64,000 nt of DNA from JAWLBY01 sp041687455 (GTDB lineage Bacteria > Pseudomonadota > Gammaproteobacteria > Xanthomonadales > Xanthomonadaceae). Under the pieces are notes generated by a model that saw only the letters and a list, made by a program, of their open reading frames with translations, had not been told where the DNA came from and ran no database searches. Made by a program: the position numbers and the translations under genes. The DNA lies in contig JAWLBY010000001.1 of the NCBI GenBank assembly GCA_041687455.1, forward strand, positions 1-64,000, in the 5' to 3' direction. The first letter of the stretch is position 1. The number at the start of each line of letters is the position of its first letter. Below are positions 33,662 to 42,188 of this stretch, in pieces.

Positions 33662-34931
33662 GGGTGGTCACCCGGTCAGGCACCGGACGGACCGCGTCGA
33701 TACGGGTCCAGATCGGCATCAAGGCGAAGAAGGCAAAGTAGTAGATCGTGAAGATGCGGGCCATCAGCGTCTGGGTGGCGCTGCCGGCCTGCATTCCAAG
33801 CCAGCCCAGCGCGACGAACGCGATCACGAAGATCGCGACCAGCAGCTTGGTCAGCCAGCCGCGGTAGCGGATCGACTTGACCGGGCTCTTGTCGAGCCAC
33901 GGCAGCAGGAACAGGATCATCACCGCACCGCCCATCACGACCACGCCGAAGAACTTGTCCGGCACCGCGCGCAACATCGCGTAGAACGGCGTGAAGTACC
34001 ACACCGGCTTGATGTGCTCCGGCGTGACCAGCGGATCGGCCTTGACGAAGTTGTCATGTTCGAGGAACAGACCGCCGAAGGTCGGCTCGAAGAACAGGAT
34101 GAAGGCCATGATGGTCAGGAAGAAGCCCGCACCGAACAGGTCCTTGACCGTGTAGTACGGGTGGAACGCGATGCCATCGAGCGGGATGCCGCGCTCGTCC
34201 TTCTTCTTCTTGATGTCGACGCCATCCGGGTTGTTGGAACCCACTTCGTGCAGCGCACCGAGGTGCAACACCACCAGCAGCAGGATCACCAGCGGCAGCG
34301 CGACGACGTGCAGCGCGAAGAAGCGGTTCAGCGTCGCATCGGAGACCAGATAGTCACCGCGGATGAACTCGGTCAGGCCTTCACCGACATACGGCACCGC
34401 GCCGAACAGGTTGATGATGACCTGCGCGCCCCAGTAGCTCATCTGGCCCCACGGCAGCACGTAGCCCATGAAGGCTTCGGCCATCAGGGTCAGGAACAGC
34501 AGCATGCCGATCACCCAGACCAGCTCGCGCGGCTTCTGGTACGAACCGTAGATCAGGCCGCGGAACATGTGCAGGTAGACGACGATGAAGAACGCCGACG
34601 CGCCGGTCGAGTGCATGTAGCGCAGCAGCCAGCCCCACGGCACGTCGCGCATGATGTACTCGACCGACTCGAACGCCATGTCGGCAGCCGGCTTGTAGTT
34701 CATCGTCAGCCAGATGCCGGTCAGGATCTGGTTGACCAGCACCAGCACTGCCAGCGAGCCGAAGTAGTACCAGAGGTTGAAGTTCTTCGGAGCGTAGTAC
34801 TCCGACATGTGCTTCTTGTAGGCCACGCCCATGCCGGGCGCGCGATCGTCGAACCAGGCCTGCACCGCGGCGATGACGCCGAGCCCGAACGGCATGTTGC
34901 CGACGACCTTCTTCTCGGGGCTGGCCATCAT
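33654..34931 (-). CDS. petB: Cytochrome b of the bc1 complex
   Basis: 425 aa, membrane protein of eight or nine helices carrying two b haems and both quinone sites. Typical stretches include RYMHSTGASAFFIVVYLHMF (haem histidines about 14 residues apart), GYVLPWGQMSYWGAQVI at the quinol site and PEHIKPVWYFTPFYAML (the PEWY-equivalent is PVWY). The insertion KKKKDERGIPLD near residue 235 is usual in proteobacteria. The ATG at 34931 overlaps the Rieske stop (ATGA), which fixes the start. Middle gene of petABC. Confidence 0.95.
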   Translation of the reverse strand: MMASPEKKVVGNMPFGLGVIAAVQAWFDDRAPGMGVAYKKHMSEYYAPKNFNLWYYFGSLAVLVLVNQILTGIWLTMNYKPAADMAFESVEYIMRDVPWGWLLRYMHSTGASAFFIVVYLHMFRGLIYGSYQKPRELVWVIGMLLFLTLMAEAFMGYVLPWGQMSYWGAQVIINLFGAVPYVGEGLTEFIRGDYLVSDATLNRFFALHVVALPLVILLLVVLHLGALHEVGSNNPDGVDIKKKKDERGIPLDGIAFHPYYTVKDLFGAGFFLTIMAFILFFEPTFGGLFLEHDNFVKADPLVTPEHIKPVWYFTPFYAMLRAVPDKFFGVVVMGGAVMILFLLPWLDKSPVKSIRYRGWLTKLLVAIFVIAFVALGWLGMQAGSATQTLMARIFTIYYFAFFALMPIWTRIDAVRPVPDRVTTHD

Positions 34932-35527
34932 GCGGCTCCTTGCGGGTCGACACCGACGACGATGCGGTTGTCGTCGATGAAATGGTACGGCGGCACCTTC
35001 AGGTTGGTCGGAGCCGGAACGCCCTGATAGACGCGGCCCGCCATGTCGAAGCGCGAGTTGTGGCACGGGCAGTAGAAGCCGCCCTGCCATTCGGCGTCGA
35101 ACGGCTGCGGCTGCAATTCCGGCCGGAACAGCGGCGAGCAGCCGAGGTGGGTGCAGGTGCCGACCAGCACGGCGACTTCCGGCTTGATCGAGCGGTGCTC
35201 GTTGCGCGCGTATTCCGGCTGCTGCTCGGGGTTCTCCGACGCCGGATCGCGCAGCCGATCGTTCTGGCTCGGCAGCGCCGCCAGTTGCTCGGGGGTGCGA
35301 CGGATGATCCAGACCGGCTGACCGCGCCATTGCAGGATGATCCGCTGGCCCGGCTCGAGCTTGCTGATGTCTTCCGTTACCGGGGCACCGGCAACCTGGG
35401 CACGCGCGGACGGCTGCCAGGAAGCGATGAACGGGACCGCTGCTGCTAGCGCACCGGCGCCTCCGACAACCGCGGTGGTCGCGGTCAGGAAGCGGCGGCG
35501 GCCGGTGTTGACACCTTGGTTAGCCAT
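34928..35527 (-). CDS. petA: Rieske iron-sulfur protein of the bc1 complex
   Basis: 199 aa. Tat-type N-terminus with Arg10-Arg-Arg-Phe and a hydrophobic anchor (about 17-36). The 2Fe-2S ligands are in CTHLGC (Cys125, His127, Cys130) and CPCHNS (Cys153, Cys155, His156); Cys130 and Cys155 form the structural disulfide. It moves electrons from quinol at cytochrome b to cytochrome c1. I take the ATG at 35527, with GGAGAG upstream; a GTG four codons earlier is less likely. First gene of petABC, divergent from the DegS-like protease. Confidence 0.95.
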   Translation of the reverse strand: MANQGVNTGRRRFLTATTAVVGGAGALAAAVPFIASWQPSARAQVAGAPVTEDISKLEPGQRIILQWRGQPVWIIRRTPEQLAALPSQNDRLRDPASENPEQQPEYARNEHRSIKPEVAVLVGTCTHLGCSPLFRPELQPQPFDAEWQGGFYCPCHNSRFDMAGRVYQGVPAPTNLKVPPYHFIDDNRIVVGVDPQGAA

Positions 35528-35871
35528 CCGGCTCTCCACCTATCAAACGACAATCGAAGCCGCCGGAATCGCTTCCGGGCGGGCATGGTTGCAGTGCCGT
35601 CGACGGCAGGACCTGCAGGCGCAGACGACCAAGTCGCCGTCACGCCAGCCCCCCGGGGCCGTCGTCAGCGAGCCGCAAGGGGCTCGAAAAGCGCCGTAGT
35701 CTAATGGAACGGTTGCGAGCCGGACAACGCCGCGATCGGCAAATCGTCGCCCGCAGCGCAGTTTTCACCGTCCGGCGGCCGTCGCCCGCGGTCCGCCCGA
35801 GCCCGACCGGCCTTGCCGACGCCTTAATGGGTGCCATGCGACAATCGCGACCCCTGTCCTGCACCGCTCCG
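35528..35871. other. 344-base divergent region between petA and the DegS-like gene
   Basis: The promoters for both operons should be here. A hairpin CGAGCC (35669-35674) / GGCTCG (35681-35686) is present without a T-run in either useful direction. A segment near 35694-35708 resembles a tRNA D-arm, but no acceptor, anticodon or T-arm follows. In-frame ATGs upstream of the DegS-like start (35827, 35836) could extend that protein. No clear -35/-10 pair was identified. Confidence 0.4.
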
Positions 35872-37056
35872 ATGCCGCGCCTTCTCGACACCCTGGCTTT
35901 CGCCGCCCGCAGCGCCATTGCCGGCCTCGCCGTCGCCTTCGTGCTGATGATGTTGCGACCGGAGCTCGGCGATCGATTGCGCGAACGGATCGGCGTCGCC
36001 GCGCCGGTTGCGGTCGCTTCCGCGCCGGGTGAGTCGATCGCCGCTGCGCCGGGACCCGGCTCCGGGCCGGTCAGCTATCGCGACGCCGTGCAGCGCGCCT
36101 CGCCGTCGGTGGTCAGCATCTATACCGCTCGCGTGGTCACCGAACGACCGATCCAGTTGGTGCCGAATGCGACGTTCCAGCGCTTTTCCGGCATTCCGAT
36201 CGGCCAGCCGCGGCGCCGGCTGCAGCGCGCACTGGGCTCCGGCGTGATCGTCAGCGGCGACGGCTACGTGCTGACCAACCATCACGTGATCGCCGACGCC
36301 GATGAAATCCAGCTCGTGCTGTGGGACGGCCGCACGACCCGCGCGCGGCTGGTCGGCAGCGATCCGGACACCGACCTTGCCGTGCTCAAGGTCGAAGGCA
36401 GCGGACTGCCGGCGATGCGGCTCGACGCCGAGCTGTCGCTCGCGGTTGGCGACGTCGTGCTCGCGATCGGCAATCCGTTCGGGCTCGGCCAGACCGTCAC
36501 CCAGGGCATCGTCTCGGGCCTGAGTCGCGATCGGCTGAATCTCAGCACCTACGAGAATTTCATCCAGACCGATGCGGCGATCAACGAGGGCAACTCCGGC
36601 GGCGCGCTGGTCAACGCCTACGGCGAGCTGGTCGGCATCAATACCTTCGTGCTGTCGCGGATGACCGGCGCCGAAGGCATCGGATTCGCGATTCCGCTGG
36701 CGACCGCGAAGGCGGTGCTGGAACAGATCATCGCGCACGGCGTCGTCGTGCGCGGCTGGCTCGGACTCGAGTACGGCGACGCCCCGATCCTGCCCGGCGG
36801 CCTCGCACCGGGCACGCCGCGCGGCGTTGCGATCACCGGCGTCTGGCCCGGCGGGCCGGCCGACCGGGTCGGGCTGCGCCCCGGCGACGTGCTGCTGACG
36901 CTGAACGATGCGCCGATCGAGCACCAGACCGATCTGCGCGATCTCGAGGCGTCGCTGGCCCCGGGGGCCGACGTGGTCGTCGGCGGACTGCGCGCCGGCG
37001 TGCCGTTCAGCATCGAGCTGCGGCTGGCCCAGCGACCGCGGCCGCGCAGCGCCTGA
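35872..37056 (+). CDS. degS: DegS/AlgW-like periplasmic serine protease
   Basis: 394 aa. One N-terminal membrane anchor (about 12-29), a trypsin-like domain and one PDZ domain (about 285-385). The catalytic triad is His138 (TNHHVI), Asp168 (PDTDLAVL) and Ser242 in NEGNSGGAL. A single PDZ and no cleavable signal favour DegS/AlgW over DegP, so the likely role is cleaving the anti-sigma factor RseA/MucA when misfolded outer-membrane proteins appear. That would feed the sigma-E promoter proposed for bepA. The start at 35872 precedes the anchor helix; earlier ATGs exist. Confidence 0.88.
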   Translation: MPRLLDTLAFAARSAIAGLAVAFVLMMLRPELGDRLRERIGVAAPVAVASAPGESIAAAPGPGSGPVSYRDAVQRASPSVVSIYTARVVTERPIQLVPNATFQRFSGIPIGQPRRRLQRALGSGVIVSGDGYVLTNHHVIADADEIQLVLWDGRTTRARLVGSDPDTDLAVLKVEGSGLPAMRLDAELSLAVGDVVLAIGNPFGLGQTVTQGIVSGLSRDRLNLSTYENFIQTDAAINEGNSGGALVNAYGELVGINTFVLSRMTGAEGIGFAIPLATAKAVLEQIIAHGVVVRGWLGLEYGDAPILPGGLAPGTPRGVAITGVWPGGPADRVGLRPGDVLLTLNDAPIEHQTDLRDLEASLAPGADVVVGGLRAGVPFSIELRLAQRPRPRSA

Positions 37057-37110
37057 CACCGGACCGACGGCCGACGCGCGTCCCGGCCGCGCCTGCACCG
37101 ACGGTTCCGG

Positions 37111-37986
37111 TCAGAGCGCGCCGGCGGCCGTCGTCACCGGGCTTGCGCCACCACCGGTCAACGCGGCGCGATAGCGATCGTGCAGGATGCCGACCCGCTC
37201 AACGTAGTGCTGGGTCTCGGCGTACGGCGGCACACCGCCATGTCGATCGACGGCGCCTTCACCGGCGTTGTAGCCGGCCGCAGCGAGGCGCGCGTCACCG
37301 TCGAAGCGTTTCAGCAGCCAGGCCAGGTAGCGGGTGCCGCCGAGGATGTTGTCGCGCGGCGTGAACGGGTCGGCCACGCCGAACCGCTCGGCAGTCGCCG
37401 GGATCAGTTGCATCAGCCCTTGCGCCCCCTTTTTCGACAGCGCGTTGACGTCGAATGCCGACTCGGCGTGGATCACCGCCCTGACCAGCGCCGGGTCGAC
37501 GCCATGCTCGGCCGCAGCAGCGGCGATCTCGGCGGCGAACGCGCCGGTGTTCAACCTGACCGTATGGAAATCGACTGCCGACTGCCGCCCGCAGGCGAAA
37601 CAGGATTCGATGTAGCTGAACAGCACCTGCGCCCGCTGACCGGCCGGTGGCCGATTCGTGTAATGGGTCACGCCGTTCTTCGTGTATTTGTAGACCGCGC
37701 CGGTGCTGACCTTGGCCCGCTCGCTGCCCGCCGCCGCGGTCGGCACGGCATCGCCGGTGGCAGTGCGGAACTCGACCTCACCGCCGGCCGGCACCGCCGG
37801 CGCGGTCGCCCTGGACGGGGCCGCAGCGGGCTGGCTGCGGATCGCCGCGCACTTCGAATAGCCTTCGCGACTGCTGGTGTAGGCGACCTCGCCCTGCTTG
37901 CCGACACAGCGGTACAGCGTGTCGGCAGCAGCCGTCGGCAGCGCCGTGGCACCAAGCAGCATCAGGATGGGAAGGATTCGCGGCAC
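37111..37986 (-). CDS. DUF4124 / SLT-domain lytic transglycosylase
   Basis: 291 aa. Signal peptide at about 1-21. A DUF4124 domain follows (TLYRCVGKQGEVAYTS), with a second similar segment at about 97-112 (AVYKYTKNGVTHYTN). The soluble lytic transglycosylase domain (about 150-280) has the catalytic Glu175 in VIHAESAFDVNALSKKGAQG, then LMQLIPATA and AGYNAGEGAV. It would cleave peptidoglycan glycan strands to anhydromuramyl ends in the periplasm. It stands alone; the 54-base gap after the protease gene is convergent. Confidence 0.9.
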   Translation of the reverse strand: MPRILPILMLLGATALPTAAADTLYRCVGKQGEVAYTSSREGYSKCAAIRSQPAAAPSRATAPAVPAGGEVEFRTATGDAVPTAAAGSERAKVSTGAVYKYTKNGVTHYTNRPPAGQRAQVLFSYIESCFACGRQSAVDFHTVRLNTGAFAAEIAAAAAEHGVDPALVRAVIHAESAFDVNALSKKGAQGLMQLIPATAERFGVADPFTPRDNILGGTRYLAWLLKRFDGDARLAAAGYNAGEGAVDRHGGVPPYAETQHYVERVGILHDRYRAALTGGGASPVTTAAGAL

Positions 37987-38138
37987 GGTCGCTCGGACAG
38001 CAGACTCGGCCTGCGAGTTTCCTCCTGTTCACCGCCCCCGACAAGCGCGCCCGCCGGCTCGGCTGACTGGCGGTAAACTACTGAGTTCGCGACTGATTGC
38101 GGCCGCGTCCGCATCGAGCCTCCATCGAGAATCCCCGC

Positions 38139-39482
38139 ATGGCCGGAAAGCTGTACATCAAGACCCACGGTTGCCAGATGAACGAGTACGACTCGGACAA
38201 GATGGCCGACCTGCTCGCCGCCGCGCAGGGCCTCGAGCTGACCGACAACGAGGACGAGGCCGACGTCATCCTGATCAACACCTGCTCGATCCGCGAGAAG
38301 GCGCAGGAGAAGGTGTTCTCGCAACTCGGGCGCTGGAAGGAGCTGAAGAAGAAGAACGATCGCGTCGTGATCGGCGTCGGCGGCTGTGTCGCATCGCAGG
38401 AGGGCGAGGCGATCCTGAAGCGTGCGCCGTTCGTCGATCTCGTGTTCGGCCCGCAGACGCTGCACCGGCTCCCGGAAATGATCGAGGCCAAGCGCGAAAG
38501 CGGTCGCCCGCAGGTCGACATCAGCTTTCCCGAGATCGAAAAATTCGATCGTCTGCCGGAACCGCGCGCCGAAGGCCCGACCGCATTCGTGTCGATCATG
38601 GAAGGCTGCAGCAAGTACTGCACTTTCTGCGTCGTGCCGTACACGCGCGGCGAAGAAGTCAGTCGGCCGTTCGCCGACGTGCTGCTCGAAGTCGCCCGGC
38701 TCGCCGCGCAGGGTGTCCGGGAGGTCAACCTGCTCGGCCAGAACGTCAACGCCTACCGCGGTGCGATGGATGACGGCGACGAAGCCGACCTGGCGCTGCT
38801 GATCCGCGCGATCGCCGAAATCGACGGCATCGGCCGGATCCGCTTCACGACCTCGCATCCGGTCGAGTTCAGCGACGCCCAGATCGACGCGTTCCGCGAC
38901 GTGCCGAAGCTCGCGAGCTTCCTGCACCTGCCGGTGCAGGCCGGCTCGGACCGGATCCTCGCCGCGATGAAGCGCGGCCACACTGCGCTCGAGTACAAGG
39001 CCAGGCTGCGCCGCCTGCGCGAGGCCCGCCCCGACATCTCGATCAGCTCCGACTTCATCGTCGGCTTTCCGGGCGAGACCGCGGCCGATTTCGACAAGAC
39101 CATGAAGCTGATCGAGGACGTCGGCTTCGACCAGAGTTTCTCGTTCATCTATTCGGCGCGACCGGGAACGCCGGCGGCCAACCTCGCCGACGACACGCCG
39201 ATGGAGGAGAAGAAGGAACGCCTGGCCCGACTGCAGGCGGCGATCGACGCGAACGCGCGGAAGATCTCGCAGGCGATGGTCGGCAGCGTCCAGTCGGTGC
39301 TGGTCGAGGGGCCGAGCAGGAAGGATCCGAACGAGCTGACCGGGCGCACCGAGAACATGCGCTACGTCAACTTCGCCGGCCATCCGCGGCTGATCGGCCA
39401 GTTCGTCGACGTCATGATCACCGAAGCACTCAGCAATTCGCTGCGCGGCCGCGTCGCGGCCGCCGACGAGGTTGCGGCCTAG
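38139..39482 (+). CDS. miaB: tRNA-2-methylthio-N6-dimethylallyladenosine synthase MiaB
   Basis: 447 aa, full length. This radical-SAM enzyme adds the methylthio group to i6A37 of tRNAs. The N-terminal domain has three auxiliary-cluster cysteines (THGCQMNEYDSD, NTCSIREKAQEK, GVGGCVAS). The radical-SAM cluster is Cys157-x3-Cys161-x2-Cys164 in EGCSKYCTFCVVPY. A TRAM domain closes the protein (SVLVEGPSRKD, NFAG). The ATG at 38139 begins the conserved N-terminus. It is followed by ybeZ-ybeY-corC in the order seen in most gammaproteobacteria, with a REP palindrome between. Confidence 0.96.
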   Translation: MAGKLYIKTHGCQMNEYDSDKMADLLAAAQGLELTDNEDEADVILINTCSIREKAQEKVFSQLGRWKELKKKNDRVVIGVGGCVASQEGEAILKRAPFVDLVFGPQTLHRLPEMIEAKRESGRPQVDISFPEIEKFDRLPEPRAEGPTAFVSIMEGCSKYCTFCVVPYTRGEEVSRPFADVLLEVARLAAQGVREVNLLGQNVNAYRGAMDDGDEADLALLIRAIAEIDGIGRIRFTTSHPVEFSDAQIDAFRDVPKLASFLHLPVQAGSDRILAAMKRGHTALEYKARLRRLREARPDISISSDFIVGFPGETAADFDKTMKLIEDVGFDQSFSFIYSARPGTPAANLADDTPMEEKKERLARLQAAIDANARKISQAMVGSVQSVLVEGPSRKDPNELTGRTENMRYVNFAGHPRLIGQFVDVMITEALSNSLRGRVAAADEVAA

Positions 39483-39500
39483 CGTCGCGCTCGCTTTTTC

Positions 39501-39584
39501 GTAGGAGGGGCTTCAGCCCCGACCGCGATGCCAACCGCTTGCCGAACACCATGACCTGGCGGTCGGGGCTGAAGCCCCTCCTAC
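39501..39584. repeat. REP-type palindromic repeat
   Basis: A perfect 26-base inverted repeat: left arm GTAGGAGGGGCTTCAGCCCC plus GACCGC (39501-39526), right arm its exact complement (39559-39584), with a 32-base loop. The GTAGGAG...GGCTTCAGCC core is the kind of sequence that occurs in many intergenic copies in Xanthomonadales genomes. It sits between miaB and ybeZ, where it could stabilise or attenuate the mRNA. No REP transposase (RAYT) gene is in the window. Confidence 0.85.
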
Positions 39585-39648
39585 AGGGGGGCGTCGCCAT
39601 CCACGGGACATCAGCCGCCAGCCAGCCACGCCGAGGCATCTTCAGCGC

Positions 39649-40617
39649 ATGACCGAACTCTCCCAACGCGATTTCACCCTCGAACCCGGCGACATCGAAC
39701 GTCTCGCCGCACTGTGCGGGCCGTTCGATGAGCACCTGCGGCGGATCGAACTGCGGCTCGGCGTCGAGATCGCCAACCGTGGCAACGTGTTCCGCGTGAT
39801 CGGCCCGGAGCGCGGCGTGCGCGCGACCGAGTCGCTGCTGCGCGAGCTGTATGCCGACGACGCCGACGACACGTCGATGCATGACCGTCTGAACCTCGCG
39901 CTGTCCGAGCGCGACGCCGAGGTCGAGGCCCCGGCGGACGAGGTCCAGGACGTCTCGATCAAGGTCAAGCGCGGCACGATCCGCGGCCGCAACCCGAACC
40001 AGCAGCGCTATCTGCATGCGATCGCCACGCACGACCTGTGCTTCGGCGTCGGCCCGGCCGGCACCGGCAAGACCTATCTGGCGGTCGCGATGGCGGTCGA
40101 CGCATTGAACGAGGCCCGCGTGCAACGGCTGATCCTGGTCCGGCCGGCAGTCGAAGCCGGCGAAAAACTCGGTTTCCTGCCCGGCGACCTGAGCCAGAAG
40201 GTCGACCCGTACCTGCGCCCGCTGTACGACGCGCTGTACGAGATGCTCGGCAACGAGAAGGTCGCCAGGCTGATCGAGCGCAACGTGATCGAGGTCGCGC
40301 CGCTCGCCTACATGCGCGGGCGAACCCTGAACGACGCGTTCGTGATCCTCGACGAGGCGCAGAATACGACGATCGAGCAGATGAAGATGTTCCTGACCCG
40401 GATCGGCTTCGGCACCACCGCGGTCGTCACCGGCGACCTGACCCAGGTCGACCTGCCGAAGGCGCAGAAATCCGGTCTGCGCGACGCGGTCGAAGTGCTG
40501 CGCGACGTCGAGGGCGTCAGCTTCACTTTCTTCGCCGCGCGCGACGTCGTCCGCCATCCGCTGGTCGCACGGGTCGTCCGCGCCTACGATGCGCGGGATG
40601 CCCGACCGAAGGAGTAG
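39649..40617 (+). CDS. ybeZ: PhoH-like ATPase YbeZ
   Basis: 322 aa. Walker A GPAGTGKT at 135-142, Walker B VILDEAQNTT and the arginine-rich RTLNDAFVILDE region mark the PhoH family. The N-terminal part (about 15-75) is a KH-like domain typical of YbeZ. The protein partners with YbeY in ribosome and RNA metabolism; despite its name, phosphate control is not implied. Its stop is two bases before the ybeY start, and both are preceded by a shared leader after miaB. Confidence 0.93.
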   Translation: MTELSQRDFTLEPGDIERLAALCGPFDEHLRRIELRLGVEIANRGNVFRVIGPERGVRATESLLRELYADDADDTSMHDRLNLALSERDAEVEAPADEVQDVSIKVKRGTIRGRNPNQQRYLHAIATHDLCFGVGPAGTGKTYLAVAMAVDALNEARVQRLILVRPAVEAGEKLGFLPGDLSQKVDPYLRPLYDALYEMLGNEKVARLIERNVIEVAPLAYMRGRTLNDAFVILDEAQNTTIEQMKMFLTRIGFGTTAVVTGDLTQVDLPKAQKSGLRDAVEVLRDVEGVSFTFFAARDVVRHPLVARVVRAYDARDARPKE

Positions 40618-40619
40618 CG

Positions 40620-41105
40620 ATGGCGCGCGCAGCGCAGGAAATCAACGTCTCGGTGACTTTCGCCACCGAGCGTGCCGGCGTGCCGGCGTCGACCTCGTTC
40701 CGGCGCTGGGTCGCCGCTGCGCTGCACGGACGGATCAGGCGGGCAGACCTCGCGCTGCGGATCGTCGGCGAAGTCGAGGGACGATCGCTGAACCGGCACT
40801 ACCGGGGCAAGGACTACGCCACCAACGTGCTGAGCTTCCCGGCCGAGCTGCCGCCCGGCCTGCCGGCCGGCACGATGCCGATCCTCGGCGATATCGTCAT
40901 CTGCGCGCCGGTGGTGCAGAGCGAAGCACGCCTGCAGGGCAAGGACCCGCGCGCCCACTTCGCCCATCTGACCGTACACGGCATCCTGCACCTGCTCGGT
41001 TTCGAGCACGAGGACCCGAAGGAGGCCGAGGCGATGGAAGCACTCGAGCGGACCATCCTCGACGGCCTCGGCTTTCCCGATCCGTATGCCGAAGAGCTTG
41101 CCTGA
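40620..41105 (+). CDS. ybeY: Endoribonuclease YbeY (rRNA maturation factor)
   Basis: 161 aa. The metal-binding signature is HGILHLLGFEHED with His120, His124 and His130, the third motif residue being Glu rather than the commoner Asp. The central NVLSFPAE and GDIVI segments are conserved. It takes part in 16S rRNA 3' processing and 70S quality control. The ATG at 40620 follows GGAG (40611-40614). It is translationally close to ybeZ, and the corC gene follows 186 bases later. Confidence 0.94.
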   Translation: MARAAQEINVSVTFATERAGVPASTSFRRWVAAALHGRIRRADLALRIVGEVEGRSLNRHYRGKDYATNVLSFPAELPPGLPAGTMPILGDIVICAPVVQSEARLQGKDPRAHFAHLTVHGILHLLGFEHEDPKEAEAMEALERTILDGLGFPDPYAEELA

Positions 41106-41291
41106 GCCGGCGACGGAGGCCACTCGGCGGCGGCGCTTCGCCTTGCTGCCGGCGGCGCGACGCGACCGGCCGACGATCGCCCCCGGACGCGGCTCGTGCG
41201 ATCGGCGCAGGCGGCCGCGTGTTGCCGTTCCTTAATCGTCATCGGCTAAACTCGGACCGTTGCCGCCCGGTGCGGCGCCCCATGCAGATCC

Positions 41292-42188
41292 ATGCCAGAC
41301 GACCCTGAAAGTAGTACCGAACGTCATTCCGAACGCTACACCGAACGCAACACACCGACGTCCGCGCCCGCCCGATCCTGGTTCGGCCGGCTGAGCCAGG
41401 CCCTGTCAGGCGAGCCGCGCAACGTCGAGGAGCTGCTCGAAGAACTCCGCGCCGCCGAGTCCAACGGCCTGCTGTCGGCCGAGACACTGTCGATGATCGA
41501 GGGCGCCATGTCGGTGTCCGAGATGCAGGTCAGCGACGTCATGGTGCCGCGCGCACAGATGGTCTCGCTGGCGGTCGATGCACCGTTTGCCGAAGTGTTG
41601 GCCCAGGTGGTCGACAGCGGCCACTCGCGCTTCCCGGTGCACGGCGAAGACCGCGACGAGATCCTCGGCATCCTGCTGGCCAAGGACCTGCTTCGGGTCT
41701 GGGCGCAGGGCCATCCACCCGAACTGCGCGAACTGTTGCGACCGGCGGTGCTGATCCCGGCATCCAAGCGGCTCAACGTGCTGCTGCGCGAGTTCCGCGC
41801 CAGCCGCAACCACATGGCGATCGTCGTCGACGAGTACGGCGGCGTCGACGGACTGGTCACGATCGAGGACGTGCTCGAGCAGATCGTCGGCGAGATCGAC
41901 GACGAGCACGACGAGGCGCCGGAAGCCGAGGCACCGCAGATCTCGACCGAGCCCGACGGCCGCTTCCTGATCGATGCACTGACTCCGGTCGAGGATTTCA
42001 ACGAGCACTTCGGCGCCGAACTGCCGGAGGACGAATACGACACGATCGGCGGACTGATCGCGGCCGAAGTCGGCCATCTGCCGAACTCCGGCGAGCAGAT
42101 CGAGCTGGACCGGTTCCAGTTCCAGGTCGCCAGCGCCGACGAACGCCGCGTCCACGCGTTTCACCTGCAGGTGCTCGACAGTGCGTGA
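41292..42188 (+). CDS. corC: CorC-type CBS-domain protein
   Basis: 298 aa, soluble. Two CBS domains (about 70-190; VMVPRAQMVSLAVD and LLRPAVLIPASKRLNVLLREF) bind adenine nucleotides. The C-terminal transporter-associated domain (about 210-295) has the DEYDTIGGLIAAEVGHLP signature. CorC is linked to magnesium and cobalt efflux and, in its usual operon, to YbeY and YbeX functions. There is no DUF21 membrane domain, which distinguishes it from longer CNNM-like transporters. It overlaps the next gene by eight bases. Confidence 0.92.
   Translation: MPDDPESSTERHSERYTERNTPTSAPARSWFGRLSQALSGEPRNVEELLEELRAAESNGLLSAETLSMIEGAMSVSEMQVSDVMVPRAQMVSLAVDAPFAEVLAQVVDSGHSRFPVHGEDRDEILGILLAKDLLRVWAQGHPPELRELLRPAVLIPASKRLNVLLREFRASRNHMAIVVDEYGGVDGLVTIEDVLEQIVGEIDDEHDEAPEAEAPQISTEPDGRFLIDALTPVEDFNEHFGAELPEDEYDTIGGLIAAEVGHLPNSGEQIELDRFQFQVASADERRVHAFHLQVLDSA

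Noticed and set aside
35691..35760. tRNA-like GTAGTCTAATGGAAC segment
   Set aside because: No anticodon arm, T-arm or acceptor pairing follows.
41222..41252. Sigma-70 promoter before corC (TTGCCG and TAAACT)
   Set aside because: The spacing of 19 bases is too long for confidence and the hexamers are weak.
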